From Planctomycetota bacterium (GTDB lineage: Bacteria > Planctomycetota > Phycisphaerae > WQYP01): 54,237 nucleotides of DNA. Shown in pieces: positions 1 through 8,240 of this stretch (position 1 is its first letter; every line of letters starts with the position of its first letter). Under the pieces are notes generated by a model that was given only the letters and a program-made list of their open reading frames with translations, ran no database searches and was not told the DNA's origin. The translations under genes and the position numbers were made by a program. The stretch is taken from assembly GCA_021790385.1 (NCBI GenBank), contig JAJYDW010000018.1:1-54237 (forward strand). Reading direction: 5' to 3'.

Positions 1-735
1 CCGCGGAACCAGATCGCGAGATTCCGAACTTTCCAGCCCGAACGCGGGGGTGACTGATGTTCAAGGGCTTCATAGCCCGGCATCGCATGGCCCCGCGCGA
101 GGGAGGGGAGAATGACGGCCGGTGGATTGACAGATTGGTGTCGGCTCACCGGCCTGTTTTTTTGCAGTGCAACTCTGGCCGGCTGTAACCGTTTACGGAG
201 GGGCGAGCAGGCAGGCTGGAAGCCTGCACCACAAAGGCAAGCTGCGTACGGGGAAGTGGGAGCATTCAGCGGGCAGCGAATAGCGGTCAGCATTCAGCTT
301 TCAGCGATCAGCCCTCTGCTTTCAGCGGGCACACTGATGATGCACTTATTTACTTGTCAATGATCGCTGGTATTTTTAGGGATGCCCGCGGTCGGGCGGA
401 ACGGGCTGGTCTGCACAAGGCAGACCAGCCTTAGGGGCCACGACAAGATAACTTCACACTTTCCGGCGGGTTCTTTTGGTCGCGGGGCATCGCTCGTCGC
501 TCCTTACAGGCCCATTGCCAGGGTATGCGCGTCGCTTACGCCTCGCCGGCGGACAAAACTCCTGCGCCGTAAAAAATGAATTTATTTCTGCACAGCCCCT
601 AGGGCGGCGGCGCATGGTTTTCCAGAAACCTTGCCGGCACTGGTATAACGAATCAGCATTCGCCGCCTGCACTGTTTGCACCAACGCAAGACGGTAAATG
701 GCCGCCGATCCGCTGCCCCACGACCTATCCACACC
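1..735. other. Intergenic region downstream of the Ehr-like operon
   Basis: No convincing gene is present: the short open frames here have no recognisable motif. Around 266-325 the motif TCAGC recurs every 7-8 bases, a low-complexity pattern of a kind often seen as degenerate short dispersed repeats. From about 435 to 602 lies one copy of a dispersed repeat that recurs inverted at about 25660-25828 (separate entry). No clear terminator was found behind the operon that ends at 736. Confidence 0.6.
435..602 (-). repeat. Dispersed repeat, copy A (inverted relative to copy B)
   Basis: Read on the minus strand, this stretch matches plus-strand 25660-25828 over about 168 bases at roughly 75-80 percent identity by eye. 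The best blocks are AATAAATTCAT followed by TTTTACGGCGCAGGAG, then GACGCGCATACCC, GTAAGGAGCGA and CCGGAAAGTG. A one-base length difference between the copies breaks any shared reading frame, so it is probably not a conserved protein. No terminal repeats or transposase are visible. It could be a non-autonomous or structured intergenic repeat family. Confidence 0.75.
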
Positions 736-1518
736 TCATCCGGCAGCAGCACCGGTCGGCTTAAGCTTTCCCAGCAGGCGTAGCAACCCATCTAAAATAG
801 TAAGCGGGTGTGGCGGGCAGCCGGGAATAAATAAATCCACCGGCACCACGGCAGAAGCACCGTTAAGCACTTCCAGATGATCGATATACGGCCCTCCGGA
901 GATAGCGCACGCCCCCACCGCAATGACGATTTTAGGGTCAGGCACCGCATCGTAGGTTTTTTTCAGGGCCAGTTTCATATTCTCGCTGACCGCGCCGGTG
1001 ATGATTAAACCGTCGGCGTGGCGTGGAGAGGCAACAAAATCGATGCCGAATCGGCCCAGATCCCAGCCAATGGTGGTTAACACATTTACATCCGCTTCGC
1101 AGGCGTTGCACCCGCCGGCGCTCACCACACGCAGTTTAAGCGACCGTCCGAACAGCTTGCCGATCTTTCCCTCCAGTTCATGGGCCAATGCAAGTTTTCC
1201 TCCAGGTGGCACCAGCATATCTTCCCGCCGGCGAACTGCCATCTTGTAATCAGCCTGGTACGTAATGGCTCCTTGGGGACAGGCTTCCTGACATTCCGTA
1301 CAAAATAAACACCTTCCCACATCCACCCAGGGTGTTTGCCGCAAAGCAATGGCCTGGGTGGGGCAGCTATCGGCACACGCCTGGCAACCTTGAGGACATT
1401 TGCTCGGGTCAAGCACAGGCAAGCCGCGAAAGTGCGGCGGCAAAGGTGGTGGTTCACCCATCGGAAAGGCAATCGTTTTGTGGCCCTGCTGTAAACGAGC
1501 GATTAAAATATCGAGCAT
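736..1518 (-). CDS. Ferredoxin fused to HyfI/NuoB-like small subunit of a hydrogenase-related complex
   Basis: This 260-residue protein is an electron-transfer subunit of the membrane complex encoded upstream. Residues 38-85 form a two-cluster ferredoxin domain with cysteines at 41, 45, 48, 52 and at 70, 73, 76, 80. Residues about 125-250 form the small-subunit domain, with the proximal [4Fe-4S] ligands in GGCNAC (137, 140), GAC (204) and PGCPPHP (234). In E. coli Hyf/Hyc these are two separate proteins (HyfH and HyfI types). The first cluster is spaced C-x3-C-x2-C-x3-CP rather than the usual C-x2-C. ATG at 1518 has AAGG 8 bases upstream. It is the last gene of the operon, 21 bp after the large subunit. 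It should sit on the cytoplasmic face and carry electrons to the large subunit. Confidence 0.88.
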   Translation of the reverse strand: MLDILIARLQQGHKTIAFPMGEPPPLPPHFRGLPVLDPSKCPQGCQACADSCPTQAIALRQTPWVDVGRCLFCTECQEACPQGAITYQADYKMAVRRREDMLVPPGGKLALAHELEGKIGKLFGRSLKLRVVSAGGCNACEADVNVLTTIGWDLGRFGIDFVASPRHADGLIITGAVSENMKLALKKTYDAVPDPKIVIAVGACAISGGPYIDHLEVLNGASAVVPVDLFIPGCPPHPLTILDGLLRLLGKLKPTGAAAG

Positions 1519-1539
1519 GATGTCAGCCTTGTGAAAAAA

Positions 1540-3072
1540 CTATAAATCGTGGCCGCAATAGGAGAGAGAAAAACTTTTGTTACAAAGCGGAAAATCGGAA
1601 ATTTCCGCACCGCGCAGAGCCATGGCCAAACCCGCCCAGTTATGAAAGGACGGGTCCGTTACCTTGTAACGCTCAAACCGGCCGCTGGCGTTGGTCAGCG
1701 CTACGTGGCACACTTCGCCGCGCCATCCTTCTACCATGGCCACCGCCAGATGATCCGGAGCCAAATTGCCGACGGCGCTGTTGATGGCCCCCGCCGGTAA
1801 AGACCGCAACTGGGTCTGGATGAAATCCAGGGAGCGCTGAATTTCCAGCCAGCGGATATAGGCACGGGCAAAGACATCGCCGCTGTCCCACACCGATACA
1901 GGAATATGCATGAACCGAAACAGGCCGGAAGGATGATCGTGCCGGGCATCGCGTGCCAGGCCACAAGCACGTGCGGCAGGCCCTACCAGACCAAGCTCCA
2001 CTGCCAAAGCCGTGGACACTACGCCGATTTCCTCAAAACGGGCCATTACGGACGAAGAATTCCAGAGCAATTTAACCGCCTGGCGGGTTTGGCGACCAGA
2101 AATATCCAACCTTGCCAGCAAACTCTCAACAGCAGCGGCATCCAGATCAAAACGCACACCACCTGGACAAATCAGACCGCGGCCAAATCGGCTGCCGCAA
2201 AGGGTGGCCGTCATATTCAAAAATTCGCCACGCAAACGGCCGCAATGGGAAGCCGTGGACAGAAATCCAACATCACCGCTCAAGGCTCCCAGATCGCCAA
2301 CATGATTGGCCAACCGTTCCAATTCCAGGGCAATGGCACGTATCGTTTGCGCCCGTGCGGTTTTCTGGCACTTGGCCAAGCCTTCAATCACCTGGCAATA
2401 GGCGGTGGTATGTCCGATGGTGGTATCGCCGCAGAGCGTTTGGGCATAATGAATACTGCGTTTATCCGGCCCCTTCAGTATGGCCTGTTCCACACCGCGA
2501 TGTTGATACCCCAGCGATATTTCCAGATGGAAAACACGCTCGCCATGACATTGAAAGCGGAAATGGCCCGGTTCGATCACGCCGGCGTGAACCGGCCCCA
2601 CGGCCACTTCATGGACCTCCTGGCCGGAAACCGCATAAAAATCCATCACACCCGGCAACGGATTCACACCAGATACTGCGCCTGCACCAGGCTCCAGACG
2701 CGGAAACAACGGCGGTTGAAAACGCACCGGTTTCAGCCATGGATGGCCTGTAACTTGCACCTGACATTGTTCCGCCAACTCGCGTTCAAACAGGTGGACC
2801 TGGGTGCAACGCAGCGTCAAAGAAGGATATTCACGGTTGGTAAGTGTGGCCGAACCGACATATAAACGCGATTCGCTATCGTCAGCCAGAACCACATACA
2901 AATGCAGGGTTCCGCCGGCATCCGGCGAGCCGAAAAGCGACACCACGCGACAACCCGCCTCGACGGATTCCACAATGGCCTGCTGAAATTCCTCCACGGA
3001 CAGATTGGGAATGGACTGCCGCTTGATAGCTCGACCGGCAATAAGCATAGGCAACTGGCGGTAAATGCTCAT
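1540..3072 (-). CDS. HyfG/NuoCD-like large subunit lacking Ni-Fe ligands (Ehr-type)
   Basis: A 510-residue fusion of a NuoC-like N-terminal domain (about 1-130) and a NuoD/hydrogenase-large-subunit domain (about 140-510). In group 4 hydrogenases two CxxC pairs bind Ni-Fe. Here the first pair reads LCGDTTIGH, with Cys214 kept but Thr217 in place of the second cysteine. The C-terminal DPCxxC is replaced by DFPLCN, with cysteines at 497 and 506 in other positions. Three of the four ligands are therefore missing, as in Ehr (energy-converting hydrogenase-related) complexes, so hydrogen chemistry is unlikely. The start at 3072 is chosen because its ATG overlaps the TGA of the upstream gene (ATGA). 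A longer in-frame extension to 3165 overlaps that gene and is rejected. The actual electron acceptor is unknown. Confidence 0.88.
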   Translation of the reverse strand: MSIYRQLPMLIAGRAIKRQSIPNLSVEEFQQAIVESVEAGCRVVSLFGSPDAGGTLHLYVVLADDSESRLYVGSATLTNREYPSLTLRCTQVHLFERELAEQCQVQVTGHPWLKPVRFQPPLFPRLEPGAGAVSGVNPLPGVMDFYAVSGQEVHEVAVGPVHAGVIEPGHFRFQCHGERVFHLEISLGYQHRGVEQAILKGPDKRSIHYAQTLCGDTTIGHTTAYCQVIEGLAKCQKTARAQTIRAIALELERLANHVGDLGALSGDVGFLSTASHCGRLRGEFLNMTATLCGSRFGRGLICPGGVRFDLDAAAVESLLARLDISGRQTRQAVKLLWNSSSVMARFEEIGVVSTALAVELGLVGPAARACGLARDARHDHPSGLFRFMHIPVSVWDSGDVFARAYIRWLEIQRSLDFIQTQLRSLPAGAINSAVGNLAPDHLAVAMVEGWRGEVCHVALTNASGRFERYKVTDPSFHNWAGLAMALRGAEISDFPLCNKSFSLSYCGHDL

Positions 3073-4625
3073 GGCTTGACCTCCAGATAATGGGCGGCAT
3101 GGTGCAGCAAGCCCCATACTGGTGGTGGAATATAGAGGCCCAGCAGCAGTACGATCAGAAAACACGCCAGCACCGGCACCCCGCTTAGGATGCCGTCCCG
3201 GAAATGACTCCTTCTGCCGGCCACAGGCACGGAACCTTGCGTAGCGGTAAGGACCGTTCGCCCCATGCCAATGAAAATAATCAGCAGCAATGCCAGAAAT
3301 GCTGCGGCAATGAGGAAATGGCCCGCCATGAAGGTTCCATAAAGAATGATCAATTCACTGATAAATGGACCAAATGGTGGCGAGCCGGTAATGGCCAGAA
3401 ATCCCAGCAAAAATACCATGCCGGAAAGGGGCAGGCGGCGCACCGCACCACGTACTTCAGGAATGGTTTTACTGCCGTAGGCACGGTCAATATTTCCTAC
3501 CGACAAAAAGAGCGATCCCTTGGTAAACCCGTTGGTCAGCACGTGCAACATGGCTCCCAGCAGGGCAATGCCGCCGATACCCAGCCCCAGGGCTAAAATT
3601 CCCATGTGTTCCACACTCGAATAAGCGAGCATCCGCTTAAGGTCTTTCTGGCCAACCATAAAGACCGCCGCAAAAGCCATCGACAAAAGACCCAGCAGAA
3701 TCAGCAGACGGGAAGCGTAAGCACCATCACCAGCGACATGTAGAATGTGCTGGGAACGCACCACCATCAGAAAAGCCGTACTGATAAGGGCACCGGAAAA
3801 CATCGCAGAAACCGGAGACGGGCTTTCGCCATGGGCATCGGGCAGCCAGGAGTGCATGGGGGCCAGGCCCATTTTGGTGCCGTAGCCAACCAGCAGCAGC
3901 ACGAAGCCCGCTTCCAGCCAACGCTTGTCCATCGCCGGCGCTTGCCGCAGCAAGTCTGCGATCCGCAAAGAAGGCGTAAGGCCGTGAACGATGGCGGCGT
4001 ATGCCACAAAAAAAGATCCCAGCAGAGCCAGGGCAATACCCACGGAGCAAAGCAGCAGATATTTCCATGTAGCTTCAATCGAGTTTTTCGTGTGCTTGAA
4101 ATATATCAGCGGAGCCGAACTCAACGTGGTGGCTTCCATGGCCACCCACATCAAACCCAGGTTATTGGTGCAAATCACCAGAGTCATGGCCCCCAGAAAC
4201 GCCAGAAAGCACACACAAAATAGACGATTGAGATGATCCATGTGATCCCGCAGATACCCGACGGTATAAAAGGAACACGCCACAAATAACACGCTGGCCA
4301 GCAATAGCACCACCCGCCCCGGTGGATCAAGGCCCAGCCAATCTGAAAGACCAAGTCCGCGGGAATCGTGCGTCGCAGCTTTGGCAGCAGACGATGCCCC
4401 GGTATGTGGCAAAGCGGCCATGGTTGTGGCCACGGAAATGCTGCCTGTCGTTGGGGCACCCGGTACTTTGGCTGTTACACCCCCGCCAAGCAGAATAACT
4501 GCCACTAAAGTTAAATGAACCACCGCTGCAGCCGGCAGAATCCACGGCCTCCACCGGTTAGAGGGAATCAGTGCCGCCAGCGCCGCAGCGACCGGACACA
4601 CCATAATCAGGGCAAGAACGTCCAT
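3069..4625 (-). CDS. HyfF/NuoM-N-like proton-translocating membrane subunit
   Basis: A 518-residue, very hydrophobic protein of the antiporter-like (Proton_antipo_M) family found in complex I and group 4 hydrogenases. About 13-14 membrane segments can be read. Conserved features include HSWLPDAHGESPSPVSA near the middle, the lysine-bearing GQKDLKRMLAYSSVEHMG segment, and TNGFTKGSLF near the C-terminal half. These charged residues within the membrane form the proton path in the family. The small proline- and alanine-rich loop after the second helix is longer than usual. It overlaps the large subunit by 4 bases (ATGA), so translation is probably coupled. Confidence 0.88.
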   Translation of the reverse strand: MDVLALIMVCPVAAALAALIPSNRWRPWILPAAAVVHLTLVAVILLGGGVTAKVPGAPTTGSISVATTMAALPHTGASSAAKAATHDSRGLGLSDWLGLDPPGRVVLLLASVLFVACSFYTVGYLRDHMDHLNRLFCVCFLAFLGAMTLVICTNNLGLMWVAMEATTLSSAPLIYFKHTKNSIEATWKYLLLCSVGIALALLGSFFVAYAAIVHGLTPSLRIADLLRQAPAMDKRWLEAGFVLLLVGYGTKMGLAPMHSWLPDAHGESPSPVSAMFSGALISTAFLMVVRSQHILHVAGDGAYASRLLILLGLLSMAFAAVFMVGQKDLKRMLAYSSVEHMGILALGLGIGGIALLGAMLHVLTNGFTKGSLFLSVGNIDRAYGSKTIPEVRGAVRRLPLSGMVFLLGFLAITGSPPFGPFISELIILYGTFMAGHFLIAAAFLALLLIIFIGMGRTVLTATQGSVPVAGRRSHFRDGILSGVPVLACFLIVLLLGLYIPPPVWGLLHHAAHYLEVKP

Positions 4626-4632
4626 GGATCAA

Positions 4633-5274
4633 TCATCCCTTCAATGAAGAAAGCCGGCGGGTATCTTGTGAAGCAAACGCACGGTTAATATGGTGAATGA
4701 TAATGCTGATGACAAAGATTCCGACAAATAAATCCAACAGCACACCCAACTCCACCAGATAGGGAATCGCAGAAAGCAAAAGCAACCCGAACACAAAAAT
4801 GCCATTTTCCAGCAGCAGAAACCCAATGACCTGCGTTACTGCTTTTACCCGGGTCGTTAAAAGTAAAAAGCCGGTACAAAGCATTGAAATGGAGGTGGGA
4901 ATGACCAGCAGCCCCAGCGGACTGTGCGGGGGAGCCAGATGACCGGCCAGAGCCAGTGCAATGGCGGTGGCCACGGCCCCCAGGAGAATGCTGGGCATAA
5001 ATCCGATCAGCGGTTCGACCTCGCGTTTCACCTGGGCATCACGCAGTGCTTTTAGCAGCATGTTAGGAATGACAATGCCCTTAAGCAGGATAGTCATCAC
5101 GGCCATCAGCAGCGGTAGGGTTCCCACATCTTTGACGACCAGGGGCGGTAGAAGTCCCAGCAGCACACCCTGCAGTGCCGCGGCATGTATCAGGGCCTTC
5201 ATGCGGCTGGTACCCAGCGCGAAAAGATTAATGAGTATCACCAGCACCAGGATGGCATTAAGAATCATAATCAT
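4633..5274 (-). CDS. HyfE/NuoK-like membrane subunit
   Basis: A 213-residue membrane protein with about six to seven hydrophobic segments. The C-terminal half resembles NuoK, with an acidic ENGIF segment and a following ELGVLLD segment inside the membrane; such glutamates belong to the charged axis of complex I-like pumps. The length and position between HyfC and HyfF match HyfE of hydrogenase-4 type complexes. A GTG at 5283 is also in frame, but ATG at 5274 has AAGG 10 bases upstream and is preferred. It lies 7 bp before the HyfF-like gene and 12 bp after the HyfC-like gene. Confidence 0.85.
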   Translation of the reverse strand: MIMILNAILVLVILINLFALGTSRMKALIHAAALQGVLLGLLPPLVVKDVGTLPLLMAVMTILLKGIVIPNMLLKALRDAQVKREVEPLIGFMPSILLGAVATAIALALAGHLAPPHSPLGLLVIPTSISMLCTGFLLLTTRVKAVTQVIGFLLLENGIFVFGLLLLSAIPYLVELGVLLDLFVGIFVISIIIHHINRAFASQDTRRLSSLKG

Positions 5275-5286
5275 GGGTGGCACACC

Positions 5287-6204
5287 TTACAGAATTAACA
5301 AAAACCCAAAACCGCTGAAAAGACACGCCGCCACCAGCAGCGTCGGAACAAACCGCAGTTGCAATCTAGCCATGAGCGATTCCACCGCCCCGATAATTAC
5401 CGCCACCGCCACCAGACCAGCCAGCATGATGCCCCAGTCACGCCCGACCAAAGCGGGATCCAACGGCAGCACGACGTGGAGTAAAAATGCCGCCAGGATC
5501 AGGAGTTTCACGGAGGAAGCATAAATTTGCGCACCCAGCAGCGGCCCGCTGTTATCCAGCACCATGACTTCATGAATCATGGTGAGTTCCAGGTGGGTGT
5601 TTGGATCATCGATGGGAATGCGCGAGGTTTCCGCCAGCAGCACTACAAACAGGCTTACCGCCGCCATCACCAGCGCTGCGGAGGCCGTGGATCCAATACG
5701 AACATGGCTTGCGGACAACAACATCGCCGACAGGCTCAGGGTATCGGAGAGTTTCACCAACACCAGCAGTACCAAAAACAAGGCGGGTTCAGAAAAACAG
5801 GCAAAGGTAACTTCCCGCGCCGCCCCCATTCCTTCAAAAGAAGACCCGGTGTCCAGCGCAGCGAGCGTCGTGAAAAAGCGTCCGAGCGCCAGTAAGTATG
5901 CAAACATAATCAGATCGCCGGTAAAATGAATGGGTGCCGCCATCGGCCCCAGCGGCACCATCAGTCCCGCCAGCAGTACACTGATAACGCTGACCAACGG
6001 AGCTGCGAGAAAAACCCAGGTGGTGGTGGAACTTATCACCACATTCTTTTTCATCAAGCGCAGCAAATCGTAGTACACCTGTAACACCGGCCAACCACGC
6101 CGTCCCGCAAACCAGGCCTTGGTCTTATTGATGATTCCCAGCAGCAACGGCGGCAGCAGCGCCAGCAGCACAACTTGAAGACTTATGGCAATTAAAGTTT
6201 TCAT
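5287..6204 (-). CDS. HyfC/NuoH-like membrane subunit
   Basis: A 305-residue protein with about eight membrane segments, the usual length for HyfC/HycD/NuoH. The family signature is visible as AETSRIPIDDPNTHLELT, and the following HEVMVLDNSG stretch also matches. In complex I this subunit joins the hydrophilic arm to the pump modules and helps form the quinone chamber; in group 4 hydrogenases it anchors the catalytic arm. ATG at 6204 is preceded by a GAGA-type ribosome site. It lies between the HyfB-like and HyfE-like genes. Confidence 0.9.
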   Translation of the reverse strand: MKTLIAISLQVVLLALLPPLLLGIINKTKAWFAGRRGWPVLQVYYDLLRLMKKNVVISSTTTWVFLAAPLVSVISVLLAGLMVPLGPMAAPIHFTGDLIMFAYLLALGRFFTTLAALDTGSSFEGMGAAREVTFACFSEPALFLVLLVLVKLSDTLSLSAMLLSASHVRIGSTASAALVMAAVSLFVVLLAETSRIPIDDPNTHLELTMIHEVMVLDNSGPLLGAQIYASSVKLLILAAFLLHVVLPLDPALVGRDWGIMLAGLVAVAVIIGAVESLMARLQLRFVPTLLVAACLFSGFGFLLIL

Positions 6205-6232
6205 GATCGATCTCGCTGTCGCCGGCGACCCT

Positions 6233-8203
6233 TTATTTAATCAGCAGCAGTATCAGAACAATTAAGAGTATATAAAGCATGTACAACTGGGCGGTTCCAC
6301 TTTGCAGAATCCGCGCGGATTCCAGCATATTTCCGATCTTCTTGAAAACGGGTTCCGCCACCCGATCCAACAGCGGTTCCGGGGTGTTACACGCATAGTC
6401 CGCGGCCGAGGGAAAAAGGCCCCGCACTTCCGGCGACTTCTCACGCCGCCACAGAATCCGCCGGAACATCCACGCCATGGTCTGTATCAGCGATGAACCG
6501 GTGTACTGCATCCGGCTGCCGGGCGCGGCGTAGCCGCAATCCCAAGTCCCAACAGCCCTTTCGCGTACGTCTCTTCGCCAATGATGTATCCACCACGCGA
6601 TCCCGGCAGTGCCAATCAGCAGCGGCACGGCTACGGCGGTAATCCACCAGAAGTTGAAGATGCCGGCCAAGGAAGGACTCTGCTGCCAAGGCACCCATGC
6701 CGCAATGGCGTGATCCAGTAAGCCCGTCAACAAAACCGGAAATGCACCCACCAGTACACAGGCCGCCGCCAGCAGCACCATCGGACCCAACATCGCAGCA
6801 CCCGGATCATGGGCACCAGCAGCGGCGGTGGTGCGCGGCTGACCTGCAAAACACGTCGCCGTAAGTTTGACAAAAGTCATCAGTGCCATGGCTCCGACCA
6901 TGGCCAGCACGGGAATCATCCAGGCGATCCAAGGCCCAGCGGTTGAGCCGTGCAGCGTGTGAAAAAAGCCCAGATAAATCAGCAATTCGCTGACAAAACC
7001 ATTCAGCGGCGGAAGCGCGGCAATGGCCGCCGAGCCAAGCAACATCAAGCGAAATACCGCCGGCATACGTACCGCCAATCCTCCCAGGGATTCCATATCG
7101 CGGGTATTGGCACCATGAATAATTCCGCCCGCTCCCATAAACAGCAGCGGTTTGAAAAGGCTATGGTTCAGCATATGCAGCAACGCACCGCCCAACCCCA
7201 ATGCGATCCAGATCGGATGCTTCATGGATAACCCCAGCACCGCCAACCCCAGACCCATGGTGATGATGCCGATGTTTTCAATGCTGCTGTAGGCCAGCAG
7301 CCGCTTAAAATCCCTCTGCGCCAGCGCCCACGTGATACCCAGAAATGCCGATAAAATGCCCACACTCATCAGCACAACTCCCCACCATATCGGCGGCCTG
7401 CCGGCGATCACCACCACCCGCATGATGCCATAAATGCCCATATTCAGCATCACGCCGGAAAACAACGCCGATACATGACTGGGGGCATTGGCATGACCGG
7501 CCGGCAACCATACGTGCAGCGGAACCAGCCCCGCCTTAAACCCAAAGCCGATCAACCCCAATAGAAATAAGGCTGCCAGGGGGCCTGTTGGCAAACCGGC
7601 CACATCCGTCGGCCAAAGCTGAAACGAACCGGAATAGACTCTCAGTAGAACAAAAAAGGCAATCAGGCACAGCGTCGCCAGATGCGTGGCGATAAAGTAC
7701 ACCCAGCCCGATTGCCGCACTTCGGACCGGCCATCTTCCGTGGTCAGCAGAAAATAGCCTGACAATGCCATGATTTCCCACACCATGAGAAACCAGACAC
7801 TGTTAGCCGCCAGCACCACCAGTACCATCGCCCCGGACATCAGCCCCCAGCACAGACGAAGCTTCCGGCCGTCGCCGGGATGTTTCCGCTGCGGCCAGTA
7901 GCCCAAACCATAAACCGATCCGAGTGCGGAAATCAAAAAGATGGGCAGCAAAAACCATGCACCAAGATCGTCCAGGCTCAACGCCACCTTACCCATGGGT
8001 AGCGCACCGGCTGGGTGCCACACTTCGGCCGCTATCGGTAAAATGTCATGAAAAAGCACCACGGCCATACCGACGGCCGACGCCGCCACGTTGATCGCTG
8101 TTGCCAAGCGCTGGCCAGCAGCACTGCGCCGCTGAAAAAAGAGCCCCGGAACACCGCTGCAAATCATTCCCAGCGCCACCATAATCAGCATCAACATGTT
8201 CAT
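6233..8203 (-). CDS. HyfB/NuoL-like membrane subunit, second of two tandem paralogs
   Basis: A 656-residue antiporter-like subunit with about 14-16 membrane segments. The Proton_antipo_M core shows HVWLPAGHANAPSHVSA and RDFKRLLAYSSIENIG. A long C-terminal tail has a soluble stretch and a final hydrophobic helix. The gene directly upstream encodes a protein of nearly the same length with the same motifs, including a shared CGYxAPxSRMQYTxSSL segment near the C-terminus, so the pair arose by duplication. ATG at 8203 is chosen because GGAG lies 9 bases upstream; a TTG two codons earlier is less likely. It probably pumps H+ or Na+ as part of the complex. Confidence 0.88.
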   Translation of the reverse strand: MNMLMLIMVALGMICSGVPGLFFQRRSAAGQRLATAINVAASAVGMAVVLFHDILPIAAEVWHPAGALPMGKVALSLDDLGAWFLLPIFLISALGSVYGLGYWPQRKHPGDGRKLRLCWGLMSGAMVLVVLAANSVWFLMVWEIMALSGYFLLTTEDGRSEVRQSGWVYFIATHLATLCLIAFFVLLRVYSGSFQLWPTDVAGLPTGPLAALFLLGLIGFGFKAGLVPLHVWLPAGHANAPSHVSALFSGVMLNMGIYGIMRVVVIAGRPPIWWGVVLMSVGILSAFLGITWALAQRDFKRLLAYSSIENIGIITMGLGLAVLGLSMKHPIWIALGLGGALLHMLNHSLFKPLLFMGAGGIIHGANTRDMESLGGLAVRMPAVFRLMLLGSAAIAALPPLNGFVSELLIYLGFFHTLHGSTAGPWIAWMIPVLAMVGAMALMTFVKLTATCFAGQPRTTAAAGAHDPGAAMLGPMVLLAAACVLVGAFPVLLTGLLDHAIAAWVPWQQSPSLAGIFNFWWITAVAVPLLIGTAGIAWWIHHWRRDVRERAVGTWDCGYAAPGSRMQYTGSSLIQTMAWMFRRILWRREKSPEVRGLFPSAADYACNTPEPLLDRVAEPVFKKIGNMLESARILQSGTAQLYMLYILLIVLILLLIK

Positions 8204-8240
8204 TCGCAAAAACTCCGCACAGCAGCAACACCTGCCATCG

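Noticed and set aside
266..325. A tandem repeat or CRISPR-like array of TCAGC units
   Set aside because: The unit is only 5 bases with irregular spacing, and no repeat-spacer structure is present.
454..732. A 92-codon minus-strand gene sharing a peptide with the frame at 25650-25830
   Set aside because: The similarity is explained by the DNA repeat, and a one-base length difference breaks the shared frame.
1906..2865. A 319-codon plus-strand open frame
   Set aside because: It is antisense to the well-supported large-subunit gene and has no recognisable domain.
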